Shown here: positions 34,641 through 49,000 of the stretch, piece by piece
Numbering within the stretch: position 1 is the first letter of the stretch
Layout of the letters: every line of letters begins with the position of its first letter
NCBI GenBank assembly: GCA_016987375.1
Contig: PJRA01000272.1
Coordinates: forward strand, 1,361,102-1,425,101
DNA: 64,000 nucleotides
From: Brachionus koreanus
Lineage: Eukaryota > Rotifera > Eurotatoria > Ploima > Brachionidae
Reading direction: 5' to 3'
Notes under the pieces: model-generated
Database searches by the model: none
What the model was told of the DNA's origin: nothing
Seen by the model: only the letters and a program-made list of their open reading frames with translations
Made by a program: the position numbers and the translations under genes

Positions 34641-37600
34641 ACAGAAGCACTATACCATTTTTAATAATTGAACTGTCAGCTTAAAGAACATCCAAGTTTA
34701 TCATATGTTTTTTTCATTAATTAATTTTCCGTTAAGTTTTTATTAGTTTTTATTGGTAATATTAGGCTTCAAGCTTTACGGAAATAAATTGTTAAAACTT
34801 AATTTAATAATAATTATTCTTGAGATATTTAGTTCGCATACGACAATCTTTTGATTTTTTACCCGAATTTTATCAAAAAAAAACACAAAAAATAAAATAA
34901 TGCATAAAAATTAAGAAAAAATACTTTTTTGTTAATGTGACACTAATCTTTTTATTTTTTAAACATTTATTTGGACAAGGCCAGTAACGTTTTTTCTTCA
35001 TTCGCCACATTGATCACATGATTCTTTTTCTTTGTCACTTATCTTTATTTTTATTAATCAAATTTTATATTTTAGTAACCAGTAAACAAAAAAATAAAAA
35101 CTAGTTTTATTCAATATTTATTTAATGAAGAGAAATTTTCAAACTAAAATTATTATCTATGTTAACAAAAAAATAAAATTTTATCAAGCTAGTTTTTATC
35201 TTTATTGAATAATTTATTTGTGAAAAATATTAAGTAATTTGAGAATTCGAAAAATTAAGTAAATAAATAATCTTCTCTTGTTTGATTTAAAGTTCAATTT
35301 TGAAAAGGAGAGCAATAATAAAATTACATTAAAATCTAGTGAACTAATGAAACGAAATTGAATCTTCTAAAAAAGAAGCATACAATAAGTTATTCTTAAA
35401 TAAGTTATAATGATGATATAACACGGATTTATGCTATTTAATACCTAAATTTCTAAAAAAACTTTAGGAATGTTTAATTTCTCTATAAATCAAAGGATCT
35501 AATTTATTTTAATTTTTTGTTTTGTCTTAATTCAGGCTAAAATTATTGCATCATTAATAAAAATTTGACAATTGATCTTGTTTAGATCCATGTCTAAATT
35601 TTTAAACGTCAAAATATAATCAATAATTTGATTTTAAAGAAATATCTCAAAATCATCAGCAATAATTTTTGTAAAAATCTTTCTATCCACACATTCAAAG
35701 CTATTTTTTGGACAAATTAATTTATTAGTTTTTATTGAGTTGATAGATAAAAAAGCTAAAAAATTTAAATTTTATTGTAAATTGACTGAAGTAAAATTTT
35801 TCAAAACCAAGTCAACAAATTTAACGTAGTAAAGAAAATAAATTTTTAAATGAAATTTTTTTTTGGAATATTTTAGGTAAAGGAATTTCAAGCATAGTTA
35901 GAAGCTTGATATAAAATAGATGATATAAAAAAATATTTTTCTTATTTTCCTAAATTATTTCAGGCTTCTGACTAAACTCAATATTCCCTATTTTATAATT
36001 CTAAATGCTGACATTAAAAAATTAGGAAACTCTTCAATTTTAATCAGGTAGAAACATCTAAAAACTGATCTTAAACGTGACCTTTAAATTAGAAAATGGA
36101 TTAAAATTCAAATATTAAATTCTTAATGATTTAAGCCTTTTTAAATTGAAAATAGCTAATATCAGCAAAAATTGGGAATCGTAATTAAGATTTATTTTAA
36201 TTATTAAAATCCATAATCTTTTATTTTTATGAAAGTTAATTTATAATTTTTGTGATGATATTTTTTTAAGATTTTTACTTCATAGTTTTTTTAACGATCT
36301 AAAACAGATACAAATATCACTGAAATGAATCTCTTAATTACTTTCTGAATTCTATTAAAGAAATAATAAATAAAAAAATTGCGTTCTAAGTCACATGTGC
36401 ATTAAATTAAAGTTTTTCACTTATAGATTCGATTGCTTAAGTTGGCTTGATTCATTTTAATTTACTTAATTAAATAGCATGTATAGAAAAAAAGTGTATA
36501 ATCATTTAGAGTAAAATTTTATCAAGTTTAAATTAAATTAAATAAATCTATCTAAAAAACGCTTTGAAACAATTAAGAGTAGCATCAATTTAGTAGGAAT
36601 TAAGTCATTAAATTCAAAAAGTTGACCAGAGTCAATATTCAGTTTTTTTTATTCATTTTATTGAATTTGAGGAATTTAGCCATAGGACTGTCCCGAACCG
36701 CTTTGTGCCTTCTTTTCAGTCTCCATCCCAAAAAAAAATTTTATAAAAGAAATTGTTGAAAATAGAGCTGAAAAATTGCTCTAATTTCAGCGTAATTTAA
36801 AAATAAAAAATTTCATATCAATAATCACAAAAAAAGACTAATTTAATTGAAATAAAAATCAAATGGAGTTTTCTTTGTGTCAATTTTCGGTTAAATCTTG
36901 TATTTTTTAAAAGTTTTTGTATTATTCCAAATAAAAGTTGCAGGAATATATATTTAGTACTGAGTACCATCAGTGATGGCCACTGTACCGCCAAAAAATG
37001 GTACCTAATACCTTAATTAGCTTCAATAAATTTAACTATAATAAGTCAATATAAGGAATGGAATCTAAAAAAAATCATGAAAATAAAATTAGATCTAAAT
37101 TTCATTCTTAATCGCAGTCAAAAAATAATTTTTTTTTATTTTTTTGTTTGAATGATTGAAAAATCAATTTAAAAATTTTTGTAAAAATTTACAAAAATTT
37201 TTTGTTAGCCTTGTATAAAATTCAAATTTTAGTGCATCGAGTAAGCTTCTTAGCTTTACACATTGCTAAAAAGAAATAAGAAACCAAAAATGAGACTTAT
37301 TAGAGACAATACACAAAAAAATCCGAATTTTTCTATTTCAGTATTTAAGGCCAAAATTAATGATTTCTTGAATAAGATTTATTTAATTAATTTATAATTT
37401 TTTTGATGATATTTTTTTAAGATTATTTGAAATTTTTAAAATTTGTCAATCCATTGAAAAATGAATTTAATGAAAAATTAAAATTTTTTTAAATTTTTAC
37501 TCTAAGATTCTTTATTTAATTTTTAAAAAATGAGACCAAATATTATTTTTTTAAATTAAAAATTTTGATTTTTATTGTTTTAATTGATATTGAAATTGTC

Positions 37601-40600
37601 TGTATTTTCTAAAATTATGTCATGAATTAAATGCAAAAATTTTTCGAATTTAAGTAAGTCTTGATTTGGAAATTTAAATTTAGTGATGCATTTTAAGCAG
37701 CTTTTTTATCTGAGAATGAAATCACGACCAATTCTGATTAAAAAGCATTTATATTTGTACAATATTAAATCTTTTAAATTGAATTCTATTTTATATATGA
37801 TAATTTCCAAGGCAGTTTAATATTTACTCTCATAGCACAATCTCAATCAATATTATTCTTTAAAAAGTATGCAAGGTATTATGGATTAGTTAAATAATGC
37901 TAATCTGGTTGAAATTCTTGTATATTATATACGATATTCTTTTGGTTTTTAAATCATGCAAAAAGTGTTTTCTTATAAAAAGAAAACTTTACGTTTTATT
38001 CAAATAATTAAAAAATTTAAAAATTTAAAATAAATTTTTCAGGATTATAAAATAGAAGTTCAATAATCAAAATTTAATTGATAATCGATAAAAAAATAAT
38101 TAGATAATATGAAATTTTTAATTTTCGTAATGAAAAAAATTTAATATAATTTTTAAGTGGTTTAAATTTAATTTCATAGACTTAAGATTTTCCCTCACGT
38201 TGTTTAACCGGTTTAAATCAAGGAATTATTTGATAATTTTTTAATCATTTTTAATAATAAAGATGGATTTCTATAAAAATAGTGTAGGGAGAAAAAAAAT
38301 ACTTCGATTTTTTAAAACCAATCTTAATGAAAATTTAATTTATGTTGTAACAAGTTTTCGAAGCTCATTCTCTCGAGCTGCAGACTTGAATAAAAATCGC
38401 TAGAAACTATTTAACTTGTGTAAATATTTGAGTTTGCTTAGCAAAAGAAAAATAAATGTCCTGACTTGAAAGAAACAAGTATATTATATAAAAGATAAAT
38501 AGAATTAATATTTAATAATTTTTTTTTCCGAGAAACAACTGTGCAAGATACTAATTTTCTCTTAAAACTTTTCATAAACAAATTTTTTTCTGAATTAATG
38601 AGAACCAAAAAAAGTAAGTGGCAATTCAAATATTTTTTATAAAGCAATTATTTTCCCTGTTTTTCTTAGATGTTTAACAGTTTTAATTTTAAATCATTTA
38701 GTGTAATTACTTTATATTATAATTTGTTTAAATGAGTCTTTTAACAAATCATCCGAATAATATCTAATCTAACAAAGATTTTGGTAAAACGCTTCGGGTT
38801 AATTGAGTCAAATCGATTATTTTTGAGCCTTTTTGTTTGAAAAACAGTCAATTGTTCTAGATATTAAAGTTTCATTTAATAAAACTTCAATATTTTACTA
38901 AGCTTAGTTAAGAATATCAATGAAAAAGAATAATTCAATTTATTAAAGTCTACTCATTGTTCTTATTTCGATTTGTTTCGAGTGTATCAATGATGCGCAA
39001 TTATTTTATAAGAGACAACTTAGCTATTGTAAAATTTAATGAAATTGAATAAGTTTGAAATAGTTTTCAATTCTCAAGGGAATTTCCAGATTTAATTAAA
39101 TAATTTTTTTGTAAATATTGAAATATATTTTATTTATAAGTTTAAATCTTTCGAATAACAGCGAACATTTTTTGAATAAAGCTAAAAATTTTTTGGCCCT
39201 TGAAAAATTAATGAACAGAGAAAATCTAAGGACAAAAATAAATTTTGTCTTTTTTATTAATAGTTTTGCATAATCTCGTTGAAACTCATGAAATAGATTT
39301 TAATCAGTTTTCGATCTAATAAATATAGATAGCATACTTTTTAAAGATCTCTTTAAAAAAATGCTTGAAATATCTTATCACATGAATCCAATATTTTTTT
39401 ATTTAAAAATAAATAGAGATTATTTCCATGATATTTTAGGAAAAGATATATCACAATATTCGGAAAATTATTAAAAACATTCAAAAAAGATAAGTATTTT
39501 AATTAACATTTTTTTTAAACAAATTGCCATCATCTATAAATATCATTAATTTGAAATTAAGAAATTTACATGCCATTTTAGATATTTTTTTACTATTTTC
39601 AATTAACCATTGTTTGCCAAGTTCAATATTGAAAAACTTGTAGTAATATTTAAAAAATCTAATTTTTAGAAAATTCAAAGAGGCAAATTTCTGCTTATTT
39701 TCGATTTTTTTTAATTAAGAAATTTTGTTCTAACGTTCAAATATTGTGAATTTTAACAAAATCTCTGATTTTTCTTCAACTTTGTTCGAAGAAAAAAATT
39801 TATATGTTCCATTGTAGCTTTAAATTAATTATTGATTAGTAAAATGATATTTTTGTTTTTATTAAAATATTAATAAATTATTGAAAAAAAATTTTAAAAT
39901 TAGAAAAATAAAATTTCATTTATAAAGCTAAAAAGTTAAATTTTTTAGTTTCCAAAAAAAAATAAAGATATTATTAATTAGTTATTATGCTATAAATTAA
40001 CACTTGAGCTTAAACTATTTATTTTTATTCTTTATTAAAAATAAAATGATTTTAGTATTTTTCAATAAGTATGGTATCTTTGAAAAAAAATGAGTTAACC
40101 CCAGCTTTCTATAAATGCAAAACTCAATTGTTTATTTTTTGTTCGTGTTCTTTGATTCTTTTATGTTTATAAATATTTTAATCAGTAAATATCTAATCAC
40201 TTTTACAATAAATTGTGTAAGATTTGCTTTTATTTTGAATATTTGTTTGTTTTTAGTTTACTATATTTTTTGATTTTTGAGACCGACTGTGCTAAAAAAA
40301 TCTGAAGTTTTTGCATTTGAATAATTAGCTTTATCAATAATTTTAGTCTTTTCAAAAGTTTGGTTCACGGAAATTAAATTAAGCTAAGCATAAACAGGCT
40401 TTCAAAAATTAAGCCTGAAAGTCCGATATAATCCAGACCACAAGGATTGTTGTTCTTTCAAAGGTCTAAAAGAATCCTTTGTCTACTTTATTTTTAAATA
40501 ACAGTTAATCACATCGAAGCAATCTATTTTAAAACAATTTTTTAAAAAGAAAATTGACTTTACATGAAAATATTTGACAAATTATTTAAATTAAAATTAA

Positions 40601-41989
40601 GTTTTTTTTCAAATTTTAATGAAAAATCTAAGAGTAAATACGCCAAAAATTAAAGGGAAAAAAATTTAAAAATTTTTGATGCGAAAATTTTTATTATTTT
40701 TTGGCATCATAGACAGCGTTGATTTAACCACCAAAATTGGTTAGTAATTGGTTATGCTGATAACTATTTTAAAACATTTTGTAATACTTTTCTCTATTAA
40801 TATTTATCGTTAAATTATATTATGAATTTAAAAATGAAGCTTTATTTTAGAATATTTGTAGGTAGATGCGAAACAATTTTTCTTTGTTGTGTTGACATTT
40901 TGTCCGATTGTTGACGTAAGTTTTTTTTTTGTGTGCCAAAAATTTATAATAAAATTTTAAACTATTTTTTTCACAATAATATTCATTTTGATAAATAATT
41001 TTTTTAAAAAGATTTTAATAATTTAATATTCTGTATCAAATCTTGATAATGCATTTAGTTTCTTTTTTGTAACCTCTTGTTATAACATCAAATGATAATG
41101 AATCTTTAATTATGTTAGTGTCACTAGGTCACAAATCATCTTTTTAGTTCCATTTCAAGGGTTCTAATATTTGAACCTTGATGTTTTAGTTAGCTTGTTT
41201 TTCACAAGCGCTATTTCAATAATAAAAACCATTTTTTTGAATTAAAACACATTAAAAAAATTCAAAAATAATAAATTACAATTATATTAAATTCAGCTAT
41301 AGTATAATTGGTATCGCTTTTTTACATCGGACTATAGTTGCATTAAAATAATTAGCAAAATTATTTAAACTTTTACAAAATATATTAAAAAAAATAATTA
41401 ATTTACATCTATGTTAATTTATTTTCTTTTGCTATTAATTTAAGTATGTGTTATATCAGATAGAAAGAAAAGCAAGGCTACTTAAGGTTTTATCAACATT
41501 TAATCTGCTCTAGGTCCTATTATTATTACTTTTACTATAATCATGTGACCATATTCATTATTATTTCCTAATTACAAAAATCCATTTAATTTTCTCATTT
41601 TAACCAAATTTTAAATGTGAAAAATTTTATTTTTAATAAAATACAATAAAAATAATTGGTATCATTTTTTTAATTTTTTTTCAATAGAGTATTTTTTGTT
41701 AATGAATGAATTTGATTGATAGTGCTAAATCTTAGATGAATTTTCCAATTTTTTTCTCAAACTCCGAGTAATTAAAAAAAATTTACAATGAAAAAAATAA
41801 CATCTTCTAAAATCTGATTTTCGAATTATTTAATTGAAAAATCGATTAGGTACTGTTCTTTATCAAATCATCATAATTTTGCAGCTTTCATTCTGCTTAA
41901 TTACTTTTATTTTTCTAAAAGCGGATTGCATGAGATAAAAAAATATAAAAATGAAGTTAAATCAGAGATCTTATCTTATTTCAATATAC

Positions 41990-42480
41990 CATCTAGAACT
42001 TGTGTCTTGACCTGAGTTCTTCAAGATTTATGAGGTATAGTGTTATCTTGAGGAAGTAAACCTATCTTTCAGCTTACCTTGAAATGAAGCATACATTCAT
42101 AATTGATCAGAATGAAAGTGCATTTTTAACGCGAGCCTCTTCAACTAGCTCAAAGTGCATTACTCCTTGGAAATTCCAACAAATATTTTTTATCAAAACG
42201 GTTTATTTTCACGACAGCCTGGGTTGGTTTGTTCCAAGCATTTATTTCTGTTAGCATAATTTCGAAAATAGATCCAATTCTCATCACAAGATCACATTGA
42301 TCTGTCTGAAAAACCGTTAATCTAGAGAATTTTTAAAAGCAGTTTCCAATAAATTTCAATGGGTCGTTGATGAAGAATATCTCAACAATTTCTGTAAGAT
42401 GTGTTAAATGTTGTGATTTGTAAGAACATTTTATAATTGAGTTCTGATCGAAAATATCTAGATGACCCATTCTTTTCTAG
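41990..42480 (-). mobile_element. Relic of a mariner transposase
   Basis: On the minus strand, in shifting frames, the sequence reads CDENWIYFRNYANRNKCLEQ, then NPGCRENKPF and WNFQGVMHFELVEEA. These match the mariner motifs TGDEKWIxYxN and WWDxxGxxxxELL. Multiple stops and frameshifts show it is dead. Confidence 0.75.
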
Positions 42481-45400
42481 AAGATTCGTATCACCACAAT
42501 TAAATTTTTAAACTTCTTACATTAAGCACTTTTTTACCTTTCACTAGACATATTTTACGAGTTACTTCTTTTGATGAAAGGCTTTTTTTTCAATAGTGAC
42601 CAATAGAGCCAATATTTTAAAATTTTCATTTAAAGTTTTTATCTTATAATATTTAGAATTTAGTAAACAACGAGTAAAGCATACAATTTTGAAGAGGATT
42701 CATGTTTTTATTTCAAACTATAATATGACATTAAGTTTTAGAATTACTAAGATACTAATATCAAAAATATCCAGCTCTTTAAAAAAGCAAACTTAAAATT
42801 TTGAGACTCAACATTATATTTAAATTATTAACTAATTTGTACAAAAAATAATTGTTCAAAATTAAAAAAAATATATATATTTTTTTAATTCTTATAATTT
42901 AATTTTTTTATGTTCTTTTCAAATAAAACTTATGAAATTAAATTAACTTGGCAGTACTAATTAAATAAAGATTGAATTAAAAGTTTATGCATGTTGCCGA
43001 ATAGAGTTACTAAAAAAATTATTCTCATATCAAAGAATCGTTGATTTAATTTTAATAATAAGTGTAAATTAATTTATTGGATTTGCATATAAATTTTATT
43101 TTTTGGAACCAAATTTAACTTAATTTCAGATAAAAATATAATTCAATTAGAAAATTCGATTTCAATGTTTGGAACGATTTTCTGGCCTAAACTAGGAAAA
43201 TTTTCTCTTTTTTTTAAATTACTATGTTAACTATTTTTTTTTGGTTTATTGAAAAATATTGCATAATCAAATTATCATATTACTCCTAAAATACAGTTTG
43301 AAAAACTTTTAAATTATTTTGTGATGAATAAACTTTAAAAAAAAAAAGCTCGAAACTGATTGAGCATGTTTAACAATCCTTAAATCCGTTTTTAAAGGCA
43401 ATTTATTACTTTTTCAGCAAATTTTTTTAATCATTTAACTAGAAAATTAAAGACCCGTTTTCTTATACTGTGTTCAGTTCTTATAAACATTTCTCAAAAC
43501 ATCAACAAAATTTCTTGCAATTAAGAAAAGCTGATAATCTATGGTTCAAAGATATTTTTTTTTCACTCAGAACGGGTATCAATTAATTAAAGGGATATTT
43601 ATAATTCTTAACTATTTCTCTACCATGAATATTAATGTTCTGTAAAAATGAAATTAATATACCTTTATGCATATTACTCAAGTAAATTTGTTTTCAAGTA
43701 TCATCCAATTTAAAAATTAAATATTTAGACACTATCTTTTTTTAATCGATTCAAATAAATTTAATGCGTTTTTGAAAATAATTGAATTTTAGAACCATAA
43801 TATCAAGAATTCTTTGAATTTTTTAGCTAACTTAGACCTTATTTTTTTGTTTTAATTTCGAAAAATATTGAATAACAAGATCTCAAATTTTTGATTAATT
43901 TTTGAAAATTTTTATGCATAGTTTAGTTCAAGAAAGTTTTCTGATTGAAGCTAATGTTTCATGATAAGATTTTAATTAGAAGTTTAATTAAGATTTTTAA
44001 TAATTATATGAATTACTTAGAAATTTATTTTAACTGATTAAAGAAAATAAAAAAAAATAGAAATACCTAAATAAATGCAAAAGTGATTATTAAAATAAAT
44101 ATATATTAAGTTTTATAATTATTTTAAAATTTTTTCCTATAGGCCGAATAAAGGTGTAATAAAAATATCGTCTAATTTTTGTTTCATATTTTTATTGTTA
44201 TGTAACCTATTTACAACCAAAGATTAAATAACAGTAAGACTTGGAAAAAATTAACCAAGTAATCATTTTGGTCAATTTTTAATTTATTCGTGTTGCTTAA
44301 ATATTTAAAATTTTAAATTTTAGAACTGATATTTCATGTAATTGCGTATTTAAAATTTTTAATTATTTAGAATTTCTAAATAAATTTTAAACTGATAAGA
44401 AAGTGATTTATAAGAAAGTTAATATTTTGTGACTATCTAATCTTTAAATAAGTTAATTAACATTAAAATAAAATGATGTGAATTTTTTATATAATTAATT
44501 GAACTTATCAGAAATTTTATTTTTCTTCTGCTTTTTAATTTCATCATTGTTTACAATTAAAAATCTAATTACACTAAACATTGAAAATTTTTAAAAATAG
44601 AATTGTTTAAAAAATATTTTTGTTAAAAATATTGTTCATTTGATTTTGATTGATTCTGAAATTAGTAAATAAATTTTATAAATTGCTCATTTATTGAAAC
44701 AGATCTTCTTTGATCTTAAAAAAAAATTATCTTAGTTTTTACAAGCACTGTATGACATCAGCATCATCAATTTTAAGCTTCGTCACTTTTTCAATGTCTT
44801 TAAGCGATTTGTAGCGAAGATAATATTCTTTTAAGATGAGAAACAAATCCGAAAAAAGGATAAACTTTTTAGCTTGAAAATAAAATAAAATCTTGAATTT
44901 ATGATAAAGTTAGCTAATTGTTTTAATATGTATTTAGTTAAGCCAATTTTTTGCTTAATTAGACAATTTTTGAGTCTGTCGTACTCTTTCAATGTTGATT
45001 TTCCGATATGGCAAAATTCTACAAAAAAGATTTTTCCTACTGATTTTCAGGATTAAAATTGGTTCGCCAAGTTCTACCAAATTCTTTACAATCATTATGC
45101 AGATTTGTATGCTTGTCTCAGTTGAATTCAAAATTACTAAATCTTCAAAATAGCATAGTAAAAGAGTGTTTATTTTACATTAAAAAATTGAAATCAATTC
45201 AGTTTAAGATTAGATGGTTTATGTAGAAGCAAAAATTTTTTAAATTTTGCCATTGAACTAGCTACAGTAAATATTTAAATTATTTTTATTTAATAAATTA
45301 ATGATTAAAGTAATTTAAAAATTTTCATTTTATAAATTTATAACACAAAATTAAATTTCGAATCAGCATCAAATTTTTTTTCCCTGATTTCTTATTTAAA

Positions 45401-46020
45401 GAGTAAATTATAATAAAAGATAAAGTTATAATTTAATATTTATTTAAGACAATTTAGATTAAGAAATAAAAAAAAACAAAACTCCCATGAAATTTCGAAT
45501 GAGACACCTTATAAAAAATTTGCTTCCATTCAAAAGTAAAAAAGTTTCTAAATAAAGTAACAACTCATAGCTAAAATCAATCAAACATTTTGATTGTGTT
45601 ATATAATAAAGAATATTGTTGTAATAGTTAACAATTGATCCTTAAAGTATTTGGGTATTTTGGAAATAAAATAAACATTAAATAAGCTTTTTAGTTTTTT
45701 AATTACCACCAAGTCAATAAATATTTTACGTTTAATTTTTAAAATAAAGCATATTTATCAAAAAAATCTACCTGTCAATGGAATCTATGAAAATCTATAA
45801 ATTTAACCAGAAAAAATTTAACACACATAATTAATAGCACAAACTATTTGACATGAACCATATTATTAAAGCAACAGCATAGACGTTTAATTCCCAGAGC
45901 TAATTTGAATTACTTGAATAATTTTCTAATTTATTTTAAATAAATTCATTTTTGTATCATCAGAAAATTTTTTAAAACAGATAAAATTAAAAAATGAGAT
46001 GCTAACAAATTTATTCGACT

Positions 46021-49000
46021 ATGTTGTTTCACAACAAGGCTTGCTACACACAAACTAAGTTAATTTCTTATCTGTTTTCAATAATAATTACATGTTCAGC
46101 TCTACCTACTGAAGCCATAATTGAATCAATTTATTTATATAAGAATAGTACAACGAAATACTTGGATAGTTCAAAGCTCGAATTTTGTAAACAATGTGAT
46201 ATATTTCTTGGTGGTTTATTTCCTATACATGGACCTAAATACGCTCGTCATTCGAAAAAAAACCCTGATGATGCATTTAGCAAATATTCTGAATCTCTTA
46301 ACTATGTTTCGACTACGCCAACAATATCCGTTGAAAATTTTATGCACAGTGAGTTTATCTGTGGAGAGATTAAAAAAGAACGTGGTATTCAGCGTTTGGA
46401 AGCCATGCTATTTGCAATTGATCTAATTAATAATAGTACAAATCTTTTACCAAATTTAAAGCTAGGCGCTCGTATTTTTGACACTTGTGACCGTGACACA
46501 ATTGCCATGGAGAAATCTCTTAATTTTGTAAGCGACTACTTTTTGTTGAAAGAGGAAAATATTGTAGATGATTTTACTTGTATGAGCAACAATCCAAGCA
46601 TGATAGATTTTGCAGACAATTTTAAGCCAATAAAGAACAAGGACGCAATACACAAGAGAAAAGTTGTTGGTGTAATCGGAGCAGCGAGTAGCAGTGTATC
46701 GATTCAGGTGGCAAATTTGCTAAGATTATTTCAGGTAGGTTAAAGTGCAAGGAAAAAGAAGTTGTATAATGAAGCTATTTAATTTTTAGGTTCCCCAAAT
46801 AAGTTACGCATCTACAAGTCCTGAGCTAAGTAATAAGGAAAGATTTCCATTTTTTTCTCGGGTATTGCCTTCAGACACATTACAAGCAGAAGCAATGGCT
46901 AATTTGGTTCATTCGTTAAATTGGAACTATATAGCAACTTTAAACGAGGAAGGAAATCTTGGTGGAATCGACTCATTTATTTCAAATGCCAAATCTAAAA
47001 GTTCTCTATCGAAATATCAAATTAAAAATTTTTCAAATTATTTCATTCTAATTTTAAGATATATGCATTTCGGGATCATATACTTTATCTCAAACAGCTT
47101 CTGAAGACGATGTAAAAGCTATTCTTATTGAAATGTATGAGCAAAAAAATGCTAGAGGAGTTATTGTTTTTCTTCAAGATCACAATGTGAGGTATAAAAA
47201 TTTTAAAATTTTTATTTTAAATTTTGTCCTTATTTTCTTTTATCACCGTAAAATAGAGCATTTAAAAAAAATTATTTATTTCATAAAACCAATAAGTCAC
47301 ACTAATGATTCTCGTTTTAAAAACGAAAAATTTGATCAATATCAGATAAAAACCAAAGCCAGTTAATTGACCCACATGATTAGAAACAGGCTGGGAAAAT
47401 TAATTGTCATAAATTCAGAATTTTATCCTGAACAATTTGAATAAATGAATATCCTTCTTTGGTAAACTGAAAGCTACTCAAGATAACGCTAGACCGCATA
47501 GAGCTAGAAGACCATTGCTGCTTGAGCGTATCTTGATGTTTCGGACATGGTTCTGATATTCTAGGTTCCGATTCTACATCTGTGTTTGGCAGTAAATACC
47601 CACTTTTCTACTTGTAACCTCCACGAAGGTTTTCAGTCTCAAGCATCATGACTGGCGTTGTTTTGTCCTTTTGGATGTTACCACTACTCCATTGATTTCC
47701 TCTCTTCTTTCCTGACGTATACAGCTAGAAGAACAATGGGAAAAATAAAAAAGCTTGAAGGGATCAAACTTCTTTCTCATTAAGCATGTAGCCCAGATCT
47801 TTTTCCTTTTAAATATCATATTTTTCGCTAAATGGCTCATTTAACGACATTTAACTTAGATAAAATTGAAGAAGGGTATCGTGAGTTTTTTGGTTCCAAA
47901 GGCTATCAATGGTACTAGAAAAGAATCGAATTTCTTGTTGAAAGATGGCTAAAAACTTTATAATATTATCGTTTATCCTTTGAAAATTAGCTAACTATTG
48001 CTTTTTTTCTATTGATAAATCAAAAAAAGTGAAAAAAAATATTTTGCTTCTCCTTAATATTTAGAGTTTAATTGATAAAAATTTTATCGGCAACATGAAG
48101 TATAGTACGATTGTACTGTACGATTCCAGTACTATTCGTGATGAAAAAGCTAACGATTCAACACATACTTTTTTTATATACCTACCCTGAGAACAGCTTA
48201 AGAAAAAAATTTTAGACCCTCTTAAAATTTAAAAAAAAAAAAACAGTCTTGCTTGAATTCAAAAATATAATATAATATAAGTTAAATTTTTTTTTCCTTC
48301 AGTACGATTATGTTTTTGAATAAATTAATTAATTCTGAGAAAAAAAAATATTTTTTATTTTTTTATTATAATTACTTTGAATAGTAAAAATTTGTACGAT
48401 TCAAGGGTTATCAAAAATTTGGTACAAAAAATATTGTACATTGTGTACAAACTTCTATTTTAGCAAAATAACCAATCGTACTAGTAGTTTATTAAAAAAA
48501 AGAAAAAAAACTTCAGCCTCTATATTTGAAACATGAGGGCTCATCAGAATAAAAATTTTTCATTCTACCAAAAAAAAAACTTCATGTACACTCAAAAATT
48601 TGTACATAAATTTGTACATCCGGTGTAAAAAACTCAGCCTGGAAATTAATTTCTAACCCAATAATACAATATTACAATCGTACTAAACTTCATGTTGCCA
48701 ATTTTATCAATGATCTTTTGATCTTAATAAACATTTTTCTTCATTTTTCTCTGAAATAATGGTAGCATAATGGTCTATGTATTATAACTTGAGCTTGTGT
48801 ATTCTTGGTGAAATTAACACAATTAAATATTAAATTAATTAACACTTGGGAATTTAAAGCTTATTTTTCAAATAACAGTAGATTTTTTTTATTTAAAAAA
48901 TAGCTAAATAAAAGCTTAAAATGTTTTCTGAAAACTAAAGAGTTTTTTTAAAGGAAATTACTTAAGCTGGTTAAAGACTTGAATATGACAAGACATTTCT

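Larger units (their letters stand above)
33938..46020. other. 12-kb gene desert
   Basis: No host exon was recognised on either strand. The region holds decayed Tc1 and mariner copies (listed separately) and very AT-rich filler. It may include upstream regulatory DNA or unrecognised 5' exons of the glutamate receptor gene, whose coding start is at 46021. Confidence 0.5.

Noticed and set aside
36955..37020. ggtacc and ccatcagtgatgg palindromes as a regulatory site
   Set aside because: Short palindromes are expected by chance and there is no gene nearby.
41290..41345. Possible tRNA (tagtataattgg looks like an A box)
   Set aside because: No anticodon stem or T arm forms; too little structure to call even a pseudogene.
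46462..46653. Small antisense and alternative-frame ORFs over receptor exon 1
   Set aside because: Shadows of the receptor reading frame, which alone shows family motifs.
47646..47840. Minus-strand frame in receptor intron 3 as a gene
   Set aside because: It lies in DNA that appears to belong to the Tc1-type relic and has no recognisable motif.
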